NCBI RefSeq assembly: GCF_030269665.1
Contig: NZ_BSTS01000008.1
Span: forward strand, 186,001-250,000
Direction: 5' to 3'
Length of the DNA: 64,000 bases
From: Actinomycetospora sp. NBRC 106375
GTDB lineage: Bacteria > Actinomycetota > Actinomycetes > Mycobacteriales > Pseudonocardiaceae
This document shows, in pieces, positions 24,645 to 33,466 of this stretch; within the stretch, counting starts at the first letter, position 1, and the number at the start of each line of letters is the position of its first letter. A program made the position numbers and the translations under genes. Below the pieces are notes generated by a model. The model searched no databases. It had not been told where the DNA came from and saw only the letters and a list, made by a program, of their open reading frames with translations.

Positions 24645-26182
24645 GGGTCCACCTCGCCGTCCCCCGTGTCCGCGGTGACCCCCTCCGCGGCGAGCGCGGG
24701 CTTGCGGACCTTCCCGCTCGCGGTCCGCGGCAGCTCCGCGAGCAGGCGCACGTAGCGCGGCACGGCGTGCCGGGGCAGGCGTCCCGCGCACCACGCGCGC
24801 ACCGCCCCGGCCGTCACGCCCGGGCCGTCGGCCACGACGGCGGCGAGGACCTCCTGCTCGGTGAGCTCGGCGTCGACACCGACCACCGCGACGTCGACGA
24901 CGCCGGGCATCGCCCGCACGACCTCCTCGACGTCCCACGCCGCGACGTTCTCCCCACGCCGGCGCACGACGTCGGCGCGGCGTCCGGCGAACGCCAGGTA
25001 GCCGTCGGCGTCGACGCGCCCGCGGTCGCCGGTGGTGAACCAGCCGCCGGCCGGGAACGGGGATTCCCCCGCGTACCCGAGGAACGCGACGTGCGCGGCC
25101 CGCGGCCGCGCGGCGATCTGCCCGACCTCGCCTGCGGGCACCGGACGGCCCGCGTCGTCGATGATCGCCACTTCGTACTCGGGCACGACCCTCCCGGCGG
25201 TGCCCGGCCGCCGGTGGCGCGGCGTGCTGATGGCGACGTCGGCGAGCTCGGTGCAGGCGTAGGCCTCGAGGGCGAGGACGCCGAAGCGGTCCCGGAAGCG
25301 GTCGGCCAGGTCCGGTGGGGCCGGGGCGCCGTAGGCACGGCGCACGGCGTGGACCTCGTCGTCGGGAGCCGGCGGCCTGCGCTCCAGGATGGCCAGCATC
25401 GCGCCCATGAAATTGAAGGCCGTCACGCCCTCCGCGCGGCAGATCGCCCAGAACCCCGAGGCCGTGAACCGCGGGTGCGCGACGAGCGTCGCGCCCGAGA
25501 GCAGCGCGGGGAGCAGGCCCGCGTGGCGGACGTTGATGTGGTGCCACGGGAAGACGTTGAACAGCACGTCGCCCGGGCCGTAGCCCATCGCCGCCGTGAC
25601 CGTGCACGCCTGGCGCAGCGCCGCGAAGTGCGGCAGCACCGCCGCCTTCGCCCGCCCGGTCGTGCCGGACGTGCTCATGACGGCGAGGGGGTCGCCGGGC
25701 TCGGGAGCGGGTCGGTCGACCGGGCGGCGGGGTTCGTCCAGGACGTGGCGCGCCGGCGTTCCGCCCGCGTCCCCCACGACGAGGACCGGCCCCACCTCGC
25801 GCAGCACCGCGACCCGCTCGGGGTCCGTGTGCGCGTCCACCAGGGCGACGGACGCTCCCGTCGTCGCGAGCAGTGCCCGCACCGGCGGCGCCGGGAGGTC
25901 GGCGGCCACCGGTACCTCGACCGCGCCCAGCACCGCCAACGCGAAGATCGTCTCCACCGCCGCCGGGCCTGGCGCCAGGCACGTCGCGACGGCCGACCCA
26001 CGGGGGACGAGGCCCGCGAGGCGCTCGGCCAGCCCCCGCGCCCCGGCCGCGACCTCGCCGACCCCGATCCGTGCGCCGTCGGAGAAGCGGACGAGCTCGG
26101 CGTCCGGATCGCGCGCGGCGCGCCGCGCCAGCGCCGCGAGCGGTGTGATCACCCCGTCGGCCACCTCGTCCGTCCCCGGCAC
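24626..26182 (-). CDS. AMP-dependent acyl-CoA synthetase (ANL superfamily)
   Basis: 518 aa from GTG 26182, chosen for its GGGGAGGTGG ribosome-binding site; an upstream start at 26233 is possible. ANL motifs in order: STSGTTGRAKAAVLP P-loop (about 170-185), AYACTEL (A5, about 300), GWFTTGDRGRVDADGYLAF (A7, about 375), GRRADVVRRRGENVAAWDVE (hinge A8) and SGKVRKPAL with the C-terminal catalytic Lys. It activates a carboxylic acid to its CoA thioester through an acyl-AMP. It is the first gene of a three-gene operon with the CoA transferase and hydratase. Confidence 0.9.
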   Translation of the reverse strand: MPGTDEVADGVITPLAALARRAARDPDAELVRFSDGARIGVGEVAAGARGLAERLAGLVPRGSAVATCLAPGPAAVETIFALAVLGAVEVPVAADLPAPPVRALLATTGASVALVDAHTDPERVAVLREVGPVLVVGDAGGTPARHVLDEPRRPVDRPAPEPGDPLAVMSTSGTTGRAKAAVLPHFAALRQACTVTAAMGYGPGDVLFNVFPWHHINVRHAGLLPALLSGATLVAHPRFTASGFWAICRAEGVTAFNFMGAMLAILERRPPAPDDEVHAVRRAYGAPAPPDLADRFRDRFGVLALEAYACTELADVAISTPRHRRPGTAGRVVPEYEVAIIDDAGRPVPAGEVGQIAARPRAAHVAFLGYAGESPFPAGGWFTTGDRGRVDADGYLAFAGRRADVVRRRGENVAAWDVEEVVRAMPGVVDVAVVGVDAELTEQEVLAAVVADGPGVTAGAVRAWCAGRLPRHAVPRYVRLLAELPRTASGKVRKPALAAEGVTADTGDGEVDPCASST

Positions 26183-26255
26183 CGCACCACCTCCCCGACC
26201 GGCACCGTCCGCGCCCGGCCGCACGCGGGACAACGCGGCGGTCCGCCTGGCGAAC

Positions 26256-26274
26256 CGGTCCGCTCAGCGGACCG
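26256..26274. promoter_or_regulatory. Operator-like palindrome between divergent catabolic genes
   Basis: CGGTCCGCTCAGCGGACCG is a near-perfect palindrome (9-bp arms, central base) in the gap between the CoA ligase (start 26182, minus) and the hydrolase (start 26315, plus). One base differs from the site at 21641-21659. Half-sites CGGACCG also lie before the MHS transporter (14884-14890) and the IclR gene (27155-27161). Confidence 0.7.
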
Positions 26275-26314
26275 ACCCGTCGTCGGCACGGGTGGGGCCC
26301 ACCACGCTGGGCCG

Positions 26315-27172
26315 ATGGGAGCGCGCTTCGCCTACGTCGACGCCCCCGGCGGTCAGCTCCACTACGCGGAGGACGGCGGTCGGGGCGCGGACAGCCCGGT
26401 GATCCTCCTGCTGCACCAGTGCCCCCGCTCGCTCGACGAGTTCCGCGAGCTGATGCCGCTGCTCGCGACCGACCACCGCGTGATCGCGATGGACATGCCG
26501 GGCTACGGCCAGAGCCACGGGCTCCCCGCGCCGCAGACGATCGAGGACTACGCCCGCGGTGCGCTGGACCTGCTCGACGCGCTCGCCGTCCCGCGCGCCA
26601 CGGTGCTCGGCCACCACACCGGTGGCGCGGTCGCCCTCGAGGTCGCCGCGGCCGCGCCGGACCGCGTCGAGGCGGTCGTCCTCTCGTCCGCCCCGTGGGC
26701 CGACGAGGCCTTCCGGAACGCCCCGCGGACCGGCCCGGGCGTCGACGACGCGGACCGGGACGACGACGGGGGCCACCTCACGACCTGGTGGGCGCAGCGG
26801 GCGCCGCACTACCCTGCGCCGGTCTCCCCGCTGCTCGACCGCCTGGTGCGCGACGCCCTCGCGCCGGGCGTCGACCCGCGCGAAGGTCATCTCGCGTGCC
26901 GGCGCTACGCGATGGAGCGGCGCGCCCCCGAGGTCCGGGCACCGGCGCTGGTGCTCACGGGCGACGCCGACCCGTTCGCGCTGCCCGCCCTCGATCCCCT
27001 GGCCGACGCGCTCACGGGCGCGGCGTCGGTGTCCCGCGCGGTGATCCCCGGCGGGACGCTCGCGCTCATGGAACGGCACGCCGCCGAGGTCGCCGGCGAG
27101 GTCCGGCGGTTCCTGGGCGCCCGCAGGGGCTGTGACGGCCTTGACGGTGCCGTCCGGACCGGACGAGCGTGA
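26315..27172 (+). CDS. Alpha/beta-fold hydrolase with non-canonical nucleophile elbow
   Basis: 285 aa. The fold is clear: LLLHQCPRSLDEF (strand 3/oxyanion region), MDMPGYGQS, and a C-terminal VLTGDADPF acid region. The nucleophile elbow reads GHHTGGAVA, so the expected Ser is replaced by His. No plain catalytic His is obvious near the end either (PGGTLALMERHAAEV may supply it). Relatives with GHHTG elbows are common but uncharacterised. It is divergent from the CoA ligase and lies 26 bp before the IclR gene, with which it probably forms an operon. Confidence 0.75.
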   Translation: MGARFAYVDAPGGQLHYAEDGGRGADSPVILLLHQCPRSLDEFRELMPLLATDHRVIAMDMPGYGQSHGLPAPQTIEDYARGALDLLDALAVPRATVLGHHTGGAVALEVAAAAPDRVEAVVLSSAPWADEAFRNAPRTGPGVDDADRDDDGGHLTTWWAQRAPHYPAPVSPLLDRLVRDALAPGVDPREGHLACRRYAMERRAPEVRAPALVLTGDADPFALPALDPLADALTGAASVSRAVIPGGTLALMERHAAEVAGEVRRFLGARRGCDGLDGAVRTGRA

Positions 27173-27198
27173 CGCCACCACCACGGTGAGGAGGACCC

Positions 27199-28062
27199 AT
27201 GGCTGCACCCGCCGTGGACGCCCTGAACAAGCGGGCCGAGCCGGCCGAGCTGGAGGAGCCGGACGCCGGCTGCCCCAACTCGGTGCTCGGGAAGGCGCGC
27301 CTGATCCTCGGCGCGTTCGAGGCGGGTGCCTACCGGCTGCGCCTCACCGAGCTGAGCCGCCGCTCCGGCGTCGCGAAGGCGTCCTGCTACCGGATCGCGC
27401 AGGAGCTCGTGCAGTGGGGCCTGCTGGAGCGCGTCGGCGACTCCTACCAGCTCGGCCTCAAGATCTTCGAGCTCGGCCAGCGCGTGCCGATCTCCGCGGT
27501 GCTGCGCGTCGTGGCGCGCCCGCTGCTGGTCGACCTGTTCGCCGCCACCCGCGCCACCGTGCACCTCGCCGTCCTCGAGGGCTCGCACGTCCTCTACGTC
27601 GAGAAGGTCGCCGGCGAGGCCAACATCCTCACCCACTCCGAGGTCGGCGGCCGCCTCCCGGCGACGTGCACCGCCACCGGCAAGGTCCTGCTCGCCACCC
27701 GCCCCGAGGGCGAGACCGTCGTCGCGGGCCTCGCCCGGACCGGTGTCGCCCGTCCGACCTCGCGCAGCACACCGTCGACCGACGCCCTGCGCACCCAGCT
27801 CGTCGAGATCCGCAAGGCGGGGTTCGCCGTCGAGATCGAGGAGACGAAGGTCGGCTTCGGCAGCGTGGCCGTGCCGGTCGTCGCCGCCGACGGCACGGTC
27901 TCGGCCGCGGTGTCGACGACGCTCCCGGCCGCCCAGCTCTCCACCGCCCGCCTCGTGCCGGCGCTCCGGGCCACCGCGAACGGCATCGCCCGCGCCGTCG
28001 AGCGCCGGTTGCTCGAACGCGGCGGGACCGCCGACGAGCTCCCCGCGGTCCCCATCCACTGA
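27199..28062 (+). CDS. IclR family transcriptional regulator
   Basis: 287 aa. The N-terminal winged helix has LRLTELSRRSGVAKASCYRI (about residues 48-67) and the effector domain begins about residue 100, with GRLPATCTATGKVLLA (about 152) in the ligand pocket region. IclR proteins often control aromatic-acid catabolism, binding the pathway's substrate or an intermediate. It most likely recognises the CGGTCCG-n5-CGGACCG palindromes of this cluster. An N-terminal extension of about 30 residues precedes the winged helix. Confidence 0.9.
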   Translation: MAAPAVDALNKRAEPAELEEPDAGCPNSVLGKARLILGAFEAGAYRLRLTELSRRSGVAKASCYRIAQELVQWGLLERVGDSYQLGLKIFELGQRVPISAVLRVVARPLLVDLFAATRATVHLAVLEGSHVLYVEKVAGEANILTHSEVGGRLPATCTATGKVLLATRPEGETVVAGLARTGVARPTSRSTPSTDALRTQLVEIRKAGFAVEIEETKVGFGSVAVPVVAADGTVSAAVSTTLPAAQLSTARLVPALRATANGIARAVERRLLERGGTADELPAVPIH

Positions 28063-28152
28063 CGATCCGGCCCGAGCACGTCGCGCCCGCCAAGATCGCC
28101 GGGTGCGCCTCGCGAGCGCCGACCCGCCCCTCGCCTCCGCCCCGCACGACCG

Positions 28153-28192
28153 CGTGACAGTCACGGTGCGCATGCGATATGTCACGTAGGGT
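28153..28192 (+). promoter_or_regulatory. Promoter region with palindrome and TAGGGT -10
   Basis: CGTGACAGTCACG, a perfect 13-bp palindrome, lies about 22 bp before TAGGGT (28187-28192), which ends 8 nt before the ATG at 28201. That spacing implies a leaderless or nearly leaderless mRNA. The palindrome could be an operator or carry the -35 (GTGACA). Confidence 0.45.
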
Positions 28193-28200
28193 CGCCATCG

Positions 28201-29193
28201 ATGTCGAGCACCAGCCAGCGACCGCTGCTCCGGCGCGGGTGGCGCCGGCGCCCACCCCGAGTCGCCGAGGCCGCCGCCGTGGCGCTCGGCGTGCACGAGG
28301 GCGACCGGGGCACGCCGGGCTACGTCCCCCGTGCCGCCGACGCCGACCTCGCCGCGCGGGTCGACCGCGGTCCCCTCGTCGTGGCCCACGGACCGCGGCT
28401 CGCCGGGACGAGCCGGGCGCTGGTGCACGCGGCGCGCTGCCGGCTGCCCGACCACCGGGTCGTGCGGTTCCCCGAGGCCGTGCGGTCCGACCCACGCCGA
28501 CTGGTCGACGAGGCCACGACCTGGGTCGGACACTGCGACGGCGCCGTGCTCTGGCTCGACGACGCCCACCAGGCCCTGCTCGCCCGGATCGACAGTGATT
28601 TCCTCGCCACGGTGCCCGACGGTGTCCGGCTGCTCGTGACCGCGCGGCGGGCGGTCGTCGGGTCCGGCGCGCTCCCCCAGCCGGCCCGGGAGGCCCTCGC
28701 CGGCCACGCCGTCGCGATCGACCCGGACCCCGAGAACCCCGCCAGCCCTGACACCCCTGACAGCCCCGCACCCCGCGACCACCTCACCCTGCGGATGGCG
28801 CGCGCCCGGGCCCAGCTGCTCCCGGAGTACTGGCGCGTCCCGACGGTCGCGCTGCTGCGGGCCGCGATCGACTGGGACCGCCTCCAGGTCCCGTTCCCCC
28901 TCGGCCGCGACCTCCTGCGCCGGCTCGCGCTGCTGTACTGCAACGACTTCGGACCGATGCCGCTCGCGGAGCGCGACGCCGCCGTCGACGCCCTCCTCGA
29001 GTCCCTCGGTCGCGGCTGGATCACCGTCTCCACCCGCGACGGCCGGCCCCACCACCGTCCGCACCCGCTCCTGACCGCGGCCGCCGAGGACCCGGACGTC
29101 GGCTGGTCCCCGTCCGACGACGTGTGGCGGGTCTACGCGGACCTCCCCCCGACCGCCCTGGGGCCGGTCGCGCTGGCCGCCGGCCGGTCCTGA
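28201..29193 (+). CDS. STAND-like P-loop protein with degenerate Walker A (paralog 1)
   Basis: 330 aa. Order of motifs: GVHEGDRGTPGYVPR (30-44), a P-loop-like segment GPRLAGTSRA (64-73), a Walker B-like AVLWLDDAH (115-123), sensor-like VRLLVTARR (142-150) and LLRAAIDWDRLQVPFPL (218-234). This order matches actinobacterial STAND-like proteins whose loop normally reads G-D-S-T-A-G-K-S/T-R-A; here Lys is replaced by Thr, so ATP hydrolysis is doubtful. The product at 43129-44475 is a paralog with the same substitution. No transmembrane segment is evident. Role unknown; relatives often carry TPR-like C-termini and act as sensors or scaffolds. Confidence 0.65.
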   Translation: MSSTSQRPLLRRGWRRRPPRVAEAAAVALGVHEGDRGTPGYVPRAADADLAARVDRGPLVVAHGPRLAGTSRALVHAARCRLPDHRVVRFPEAVRSDPRRLVDEATTWVGHCDGAVLWLDDAHQALLARIDSDFLATVPDGVRLLVTARRAVVGSGALPQPAREALAGHAVAIDPDPENPASPDTPDSPAPRDHLTLRMARARAQLLPEYWRVPTVALLRAAIDWDRLQVPFPLGRDLLRRLALLYCNDFGPMPLAERDAAVDALLESLGRGWITVSTRDGRPHHRPHPLLTAAAEDPDVGWSPSDDVWRVYADLPPTALGPVALAAGRS

Positions 29194-29206
29194 TCACGGC
29201 TCCCGA

Positions 29207-31054
29207 TCACGAGGCGCCGTCGAACCAGCCGGCCATCTCGAGGACCTGGAACGCGACGCGGGCCGACAGCAGCGTGTCCATGGCGACCGGGTCGCGGCCG
29301 GTGATCTCCCGGATGCGCCCGAGGCGGTAGCGCACGGTGTTCTCGTGGACGCCGAGGCAGGCCGCCGTCCGCTGCACGCGCGCCTCGGCGTCGACGAACG
29401 CGCGCCAGGTCGCCAGCAGCGAGCCGTCGGGCCCGTCGTGCTCGCGGACGGGCCGGACGAGCTCGTCGGCGAACCGCACGGCCTCCTTCACGCGCCCGCT
29501 CGCGACGACGACGCGGAACAGGCCGAGCTCGTCGACGGTGAGCACCCCGCGCGAGCGCCCGAAGGAGCGGGCGAGCTCCTCGACCTCCCGCAGCTCGCGG
29601 TGGGCGCGGGGGAAGTCCTCGGGCTCACGGCAGACCGCGGACACGACCGCGCCGCGCACGCGCACCCGCGGCGCGAGGGCGTCCGCGACGGCGGCGACGT
29701 GGTCGCGCACCTCGTCGGGACCGGCGGTCCCGGCCAGCCGCACGAGCAGCACGACCGCGCCGGGCAGGGTCGTGGCGGGCGGCTCGTCGGTGCCCAGGCG
29801 CGCGGCGAGGCCGGCGACGATGTGCCGGCGGGCCACCGAGGCGTGCAGGTCGGCGTCACCGCTCTCGACGGCGAGGCGCACGAGGACGTGGGGCTCGGCG
29901 AGGTCGACGCCGAACGGCACCCCGCGGCGGGCGAGCTGGGTGACGTCGCGGTGGTGGTGGAGCAGGTCGGAGAGGAAGTCGTCGCGGGCCTGGCCCTCGG
30001 CCTCGATCTGGCGGCGCTCGGAGAGGACCTGCAGGGCGAGGACGCCGGCGCCGCGCTCGGCGAGCTTGGTGTCGAGATCGGACAGCGACCGTCCCGCCTC
30101 CACGACCGTGAGGTAGCCGCTGGGGCGGCCCTCGACGATCAGCCGGCAGACCAGGTGGCGCCGGCCGAGCCCGGACGCCGAGGACGGGTCGACGACGGTG
30201 CTCGGGCGCGCCGCCGAGAGCCCGGCGAGGGTCGCGCGCAGGGCCGGGCGGGCACGGGCCCGTTCCCCGAGCGCCGGTGGCTCGGTGGCCCGCAGGCGCG
30301 CGGGGGCGGCCCAGGTGAGCAGCGCGAGGTCCTCGTCGAACAGCCCGACCGGCGACCCGGCGAGGTCGCTCAGCAGCCCGACCACCTCGCGGATGCCCGC
30401 GCCCTCGAGCACGGCGCCGGTGAGCTTGGCGTGGACGTCGGCGAGGTACTCCAGCGTGCGCTTCTGCCGGTCCAGTTCCTCGGCCTGCGCGGCGAGCCGC
30501 GAGGCCTGCAGTGCCTGGGTGATGACGAGGGCGGCGAGCCCGCCGAAGAGCTCGCCGAGGGCGATCTCGTCGTCGGTGTAGGTGTGCTCGCGGGCGACGT
30601 TGTCGACGAAGATCAGCCCGATGACGTCGCCGTCGAACACCAGCGGCACGCCCAGCATGGCGCGCACGCCCCAGTGCTCCATCGTGCGCCGGTGCGGCCG
30701 GGGGTCGTTGCGGACGTCGCTGATCAGCACCGGCGCGGCGCTGCGGATGACCTCCCAGCTGAAGGCGTCGCCGGGGATCCCGGCCTCCTGCGCCTGCACC
30801 GCCGCGCTGATGTTGCCGTCGTCGCCGCACCAGCCCGCCGCGCCGCGGAAGCGGTCGTCGTCCTGGCGCAGGTAGACCGAGCAGCGGCTCACGCCGAGCA
30901 GCTGGCAGAGCTTCTGCCCGACGAGGGCGAGGAGGTCCTCGAGGCGGGTCGCGGTGATCGCCTCGGTGGTGATCTCGGCGAAGGCGGCGATGACCTCCCG
31001 CTCGCGCGGGGTGCCGCCGGGCGGCTCCGGGCGTGCGGCAGCGAGAGCAGTCAT
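29207..31054 (-). CDS. GAF-domain PucR/CdaR-type transcriptional regulator
   Basis: 615 aa from ATG 31054 with a GGGAGG ribosome-binding site. Residues ~20-185 are a GAF sensor (CSVYLRQDDDRF, VRAMLGVPLVFDGDVIGLIF). A predicted coiled linker follows, then a PucR-like middle region, and the C-terminal helix-turn-helix of PucR regulators is RVQRTAACLGVHENTVRYRL (about 568-587). Members activate catabolic genes in response to small ligands. It ends the minus-strand run that includes the flavin monooxygenases, so it probably activates that block. Confidence 0.88.
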   Translation of the reverse strand: MTALAAARPEPPGGTPREREVIAAFAEITTEAITATRLEDLLALVGQKLCQLLGVSRCSVYLRQDDDRFRGAAGWCGDDGNISAAVQAQEAGIPGDAFSWEVIRSAAPVLISDVRNDPRPHRRTMEHWGVRAMLGVPLVFDGDVIGLIFVDNVAREHTYTDDEIALGELFGGLAALVITQALQASRLAAQAEELDRQKRTLEYLADVHAKLTGAVLEGAGIREVVGLLSDLAGSPVGLFDEDLALLTWAAPARLRATEPPALGERARARPALRATLAGLSAARPSTVVDPSSASGLGRRHLVCRLIVEGRPSGYLTVVEAGRSLSDLDTKLAERGAGVLALQVLSERRQIEAEGQARDDFLSDLLHHHRDVTQLARRGVPFGVDLAEPHVLVRLAVESGDADLHASVARRHIVAGLAARLGTDEPPATTLPGAVVLLVRLAGTAGPDEVRDHVAAVADALAPRVRVRGAVVSAVCREPEDFPRAHRELREVEELARSFGRSRGVLTVDELGLFRVVVASGRVKEAVRFADELVRPVREHDGPDGSLLATWRAFVDAEARVQRTAACLGVHENTVRYRLGRIREITGRDPVAMDTLLSARVAFQVLEMAGWFDGAS

Positions 31055-31125
31055 CCCGGTACCGCCTCCCCGTCGACGCGCCCGCAGGCCGAGTCTGCCC
31101 TGCGGGACGCGCCGAACGGGAGGGG

Positions 31126-32211
31126 TCACACGCCTGCCGGCGTCTTGGTGCGCATCTTGTGCAGTGCGGGCACGACCTTCTCGCCGAAGAGCTTCATGCT
31201 CGCGTGCACCTTCTCGTAGGGCAGGCCCGCGTACGAGAACGCCAGGTTCGCCATGAAGTCGCCGACGGCGTCGCGGCGCTCCTCGTACTTCCCGATGATC
31301 TGCTCGGGCGTGCCGTAGACGTTGGCGTCGACGTACGCGCTCGCCGCCGTCTCCATGCCCGCCTCGCGGATCATGTCGGCGCCGACCTGATAGGCCTCGT
31401 AGCCCGGGGTCTCGCGCCAGTGCGAGCCGGCGAAGTCGTAGTGCTTGATCACCGACAGGAAGTACCGCGAGATGTACTCGTGCGCGACGGCCTTCGCCTC
31501 GTCCGGGTCCTCGTGGCAGTAGGTGAAGTCCTGCAGCAGCGGCGGGCCGGGCTCGCTGCCGTGGTGCTCGCGGTGCAGGCCCCGCCAGCGGTTGATCGCC
31601 TCGGCGTGGGTGCCGATGTCGTACTGCATGAAGGTCATCATCTGCACGGGCAGCGAGGCGATCGCCGGGATCGAGTCCGGCGACATCGCGACGCCGAACA
31701 GGCGACCCTCGAGCGAGCGGCTCGGTCCGGGACGGACCGCGGTGCGCGGCTGGTGGTAGTGGGCGCCGTCGTGCTCGACCAGGCCCTCGGCCAGGCCCTT
31801 GATGATCATCGGCGCGGCCTCGTCGAAGCGGCCCCGGGCCTCGCCCATGTCGGTGCGGAAGGCCTCGTACTCCATCTTGGCCAGGCCGCGGCCCATGCCG
31901 AACAGCGTCCGCCCGCCCGAGAGGTGGTCGAGCATGATGACCTTCTCGATCACGCGCAGCGGGTCGTTCCACGGCAGGATCACCGCGCCCGTGCCGAGCT
32001 TGATCCGCTCGGTGCGCCCGGCGAGGTAGCTCATGAGCTGCAGGTTGTCCGGGCACATCGAGTAGTCGTCGAAGTGGTGCTCCGCCGCCCACACCGAGTC
32101 GAACCCGTACTGCTCGGCGAGCACCCCGAGCTCGGTGTCCTGCACGAACACCTCGTCGTCGGTCTTGTCGGAGAACCAGTTCTGGAAGACGAGAAGGACG
32201 CCGACGTCCAT
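31126..32211 (-). CDS. LLM-class flavin-dependent oxidoreductase (luciferase-like)
   Basis: 361 aa from ATG 32211 with AGGAGG 7 nt upstream. Bacterial-luciferase-like TIM barrel: WAAEHHFDDYSMCPD (about 41-55) is the flavin-site signature, RIKLGTGAVILPWNDP follows, and DHLSGGRTLFGMGRG precedes the FMN phosphate loop. These enzymes use FMNH2 and O2 to insert oxygen or cleave C-S, C-N or C-C bonds, with reduced flavin from a separate reductase not seen here. Adjacent NTF2, SDR and hydrolase genes suggest a terpenoid or other alicyclic substrate; that is inference. Confidence 0.85.
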   Translation of the reverse strand: MDVGVLLVFQNWFSDKTDDEVFVQDTELGVLAEQYGFDSVWAAEHHFDDYSMCPDNLQLMSYLAGRTERIKLGTGAVILPWNDPLRVIEKVIMLDHLSGGRTLFGMGRGLAKMEYEAFRTDMGEARGRFDEAAPMIIKGLAEGLVEHDGAHYHQPRTAVRPGPSRSLEGRLFGVAMSPDSIPAIASLPVQMMTFMQYDIGTHAEAINRWRGLHREHHGSEPGPPLLQDFTYCHEDPDEAKAVAHEYISRYFLSVIKHYDFAGSHWRETPGYEAYQVGADMIREAGMETAASAYVDANVYGTPEQIIGKYEERRDAVGDFMANLAFSYAGLPYEKVHASMKLFGEKVVPALHKMRTKTPAGV

Positions 32212-32246
32212 GGATGTACCTCCTGGGGCAGAAAGATGGCGGCCGG

Positions 32247-32663
32247 TCAGCCGAGGAAGATCGCGCGGGCGTGCTCGGTGTCGAGGTACTCCTTGACGCG
32301 GCGGATGCGCCCGTCGGAGAGCTCGAAGACGAAGTGGTAGAGGTTGTTGTAGACGCGGCCGTTCGTGAGCTCGGCGTACGACTCGGTCTCCGCCGTGACG
32401 CGGTCGCCCTCGGCGGTCAGGGCCTTCGGCGTGAGACCGATGGCGCCGGTCGTCGAGAGCGTCGAGAGGCCGGCGAGCATCTCGCCGAAGGCCGCCTTGT
32501 CCTTCTCGCCCGAGATCCCCTCGATCGTGCCCGCGACCCACCACGTCGCGTCATCGGTGAGGTACCCGAGGATCGCGTCGACGTCGCCGCGGGAGAACAC
32601 CTCCATGAACTCGGTGACGACCGCCTTGTTGGCGGCTTCCTTGCTCTGGGTCGCGGTGCTCAT
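32247..32663 (-). CDS. NTF2-like/SnoaL-fold protein
   Basis: 138 aa. Alpha+beta barrel typical of the NTF2/SnoaL superfamily: EFMEVFSRGDVDAILGYLTD near the start, WWVAGTIEG, and a C-terminal VKEYLDTEHARAIF. Members include limonene-epoxide hydrolase-like enzymes, ketosteroid isomerase and many non-enzymatic proteins. Here the fold and the position between an LLM oxidoreductase and an SDR suggest isomerisation or epoxide/lactone handling, but no catalytic set can be claimed. Confidence 0.8.
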   Translation of the reverse strand: MSTATQSKEAANKAVVTEFMEVFSRGDVDAILGYLTDDATWWVAGTIEGISGEKDKAAFGEMLAGLSTLSTTGAIGLTPKALTAEGDRVTAETESYAELTNGRVYNNLYHFVFELSDGRIRRVKEYLDTEHARAIFLG

Positions 32664-32743
32664 GGGTCGGACGCTAGGAACTCTCCCGCCGCGCACGGAA
32701 CGTCGTCGCGTGGTGACGGTTGGAGTTCCGCACAAGACCTCGG

Positions 32744-33466
32744 TCACCCCGTCCCCCCGAACGTCGCCATCAGCCCGCCGTCGACCGGCACCACCGCGCC
32801 GGTCATGTAGGTCGCGCCGGCCACGCACACCACGACGTCGGCGATCTCCTCGGGGCTGCCGGTCCGCCCGGCGGGGATGGCGGCGACGACGCGGCGCCGC
32901 GCCGCCGTCGACAGGCCCGCGGTCATCGCCGTGTCGACGAAGCCCGGGACGACGAGGTTCACCCGCACCCCCGCCGGCGCGAGCTCCACCGCGAGCGACC
33001 GGGTCAGCCCCGCCAGCCCGGCCTTCGCCGCGGCGTAGGCGCTGTCGCCGGGAAAGCCGCGGAAGCCGACGACCGCCCCGACGTTGACGACGGCGGCGCC
33101 GGCCGCGAGGTTGGGCGCCGCGGCGTGGCAGACCTCGTAAGCGCCGGTGAGGTTGGTGGCGAGCACCTCGTCCCACCGGCGGCGCGCGAGGTCGGCGATG
33201 CGCCCACCGCGGTGGACCCCGGCGCAGTTGACCACGACGTCGACCCCGCCCAGGTGCTCCCGGGCCCGCGCCAGCGCCCCGGCCACCGCGTCGGTGTCGG
33301 TGACGTCGGTGGGGATCTCCAGGACGCGGTCGGACGCGTAGGGCTCCGCGGCGGGCGTGCGGGCCAGGACGGCGACGGCCCCGCCGCCCTTCGCGACCTG
33401 GTCGACGACCGCCCGCCCGATGCCCCGTGTGCCCCCGGTGACCAGCCACCCCCCGGTCACGGTCAC
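32744..33466 (-). CDS. Short-chain dehydrogenase/reductase with altered active site
   Basis: 240 aa from GTG 33466. The cofactor motif TGGTRGIGRAV (about residues 10-20), the NAG motif VVNCAGVHRGG (about 81) and YxxxK in SAYAAAKAG (about 147) are intact. The catalytic Ser position, usually in an NVSS stretch, reads VVNVGAVVG, so Ser is missing. The protein may still bind NAD(P) but could be slow or non-enzymatic. Its start overlaps the hydrolase stop as GTGA. Confidence 0.85.
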   Translation of the reverse strand: MTVTGGWLVTGGTRGIGRAVVDQVAKGGGAVAVLARTPAAEPYASDRVLEIPTDVTDTDAVAGALARAREHLGGVDVVVNCAGVHRGGRIADLARRRWDEVLATNLTGAYEVCHAAAPNLAAGAAVVNVGAVVGFRGFPGDSAYAAAKAGLAGLTRSLAVELAPAGVRVNLVVPGFVDTAMTAGLSTAARRRVVAAIPAGRTGSPEEIADVVVCVAGATYMTGAVVPVDGGLMATFGGTG

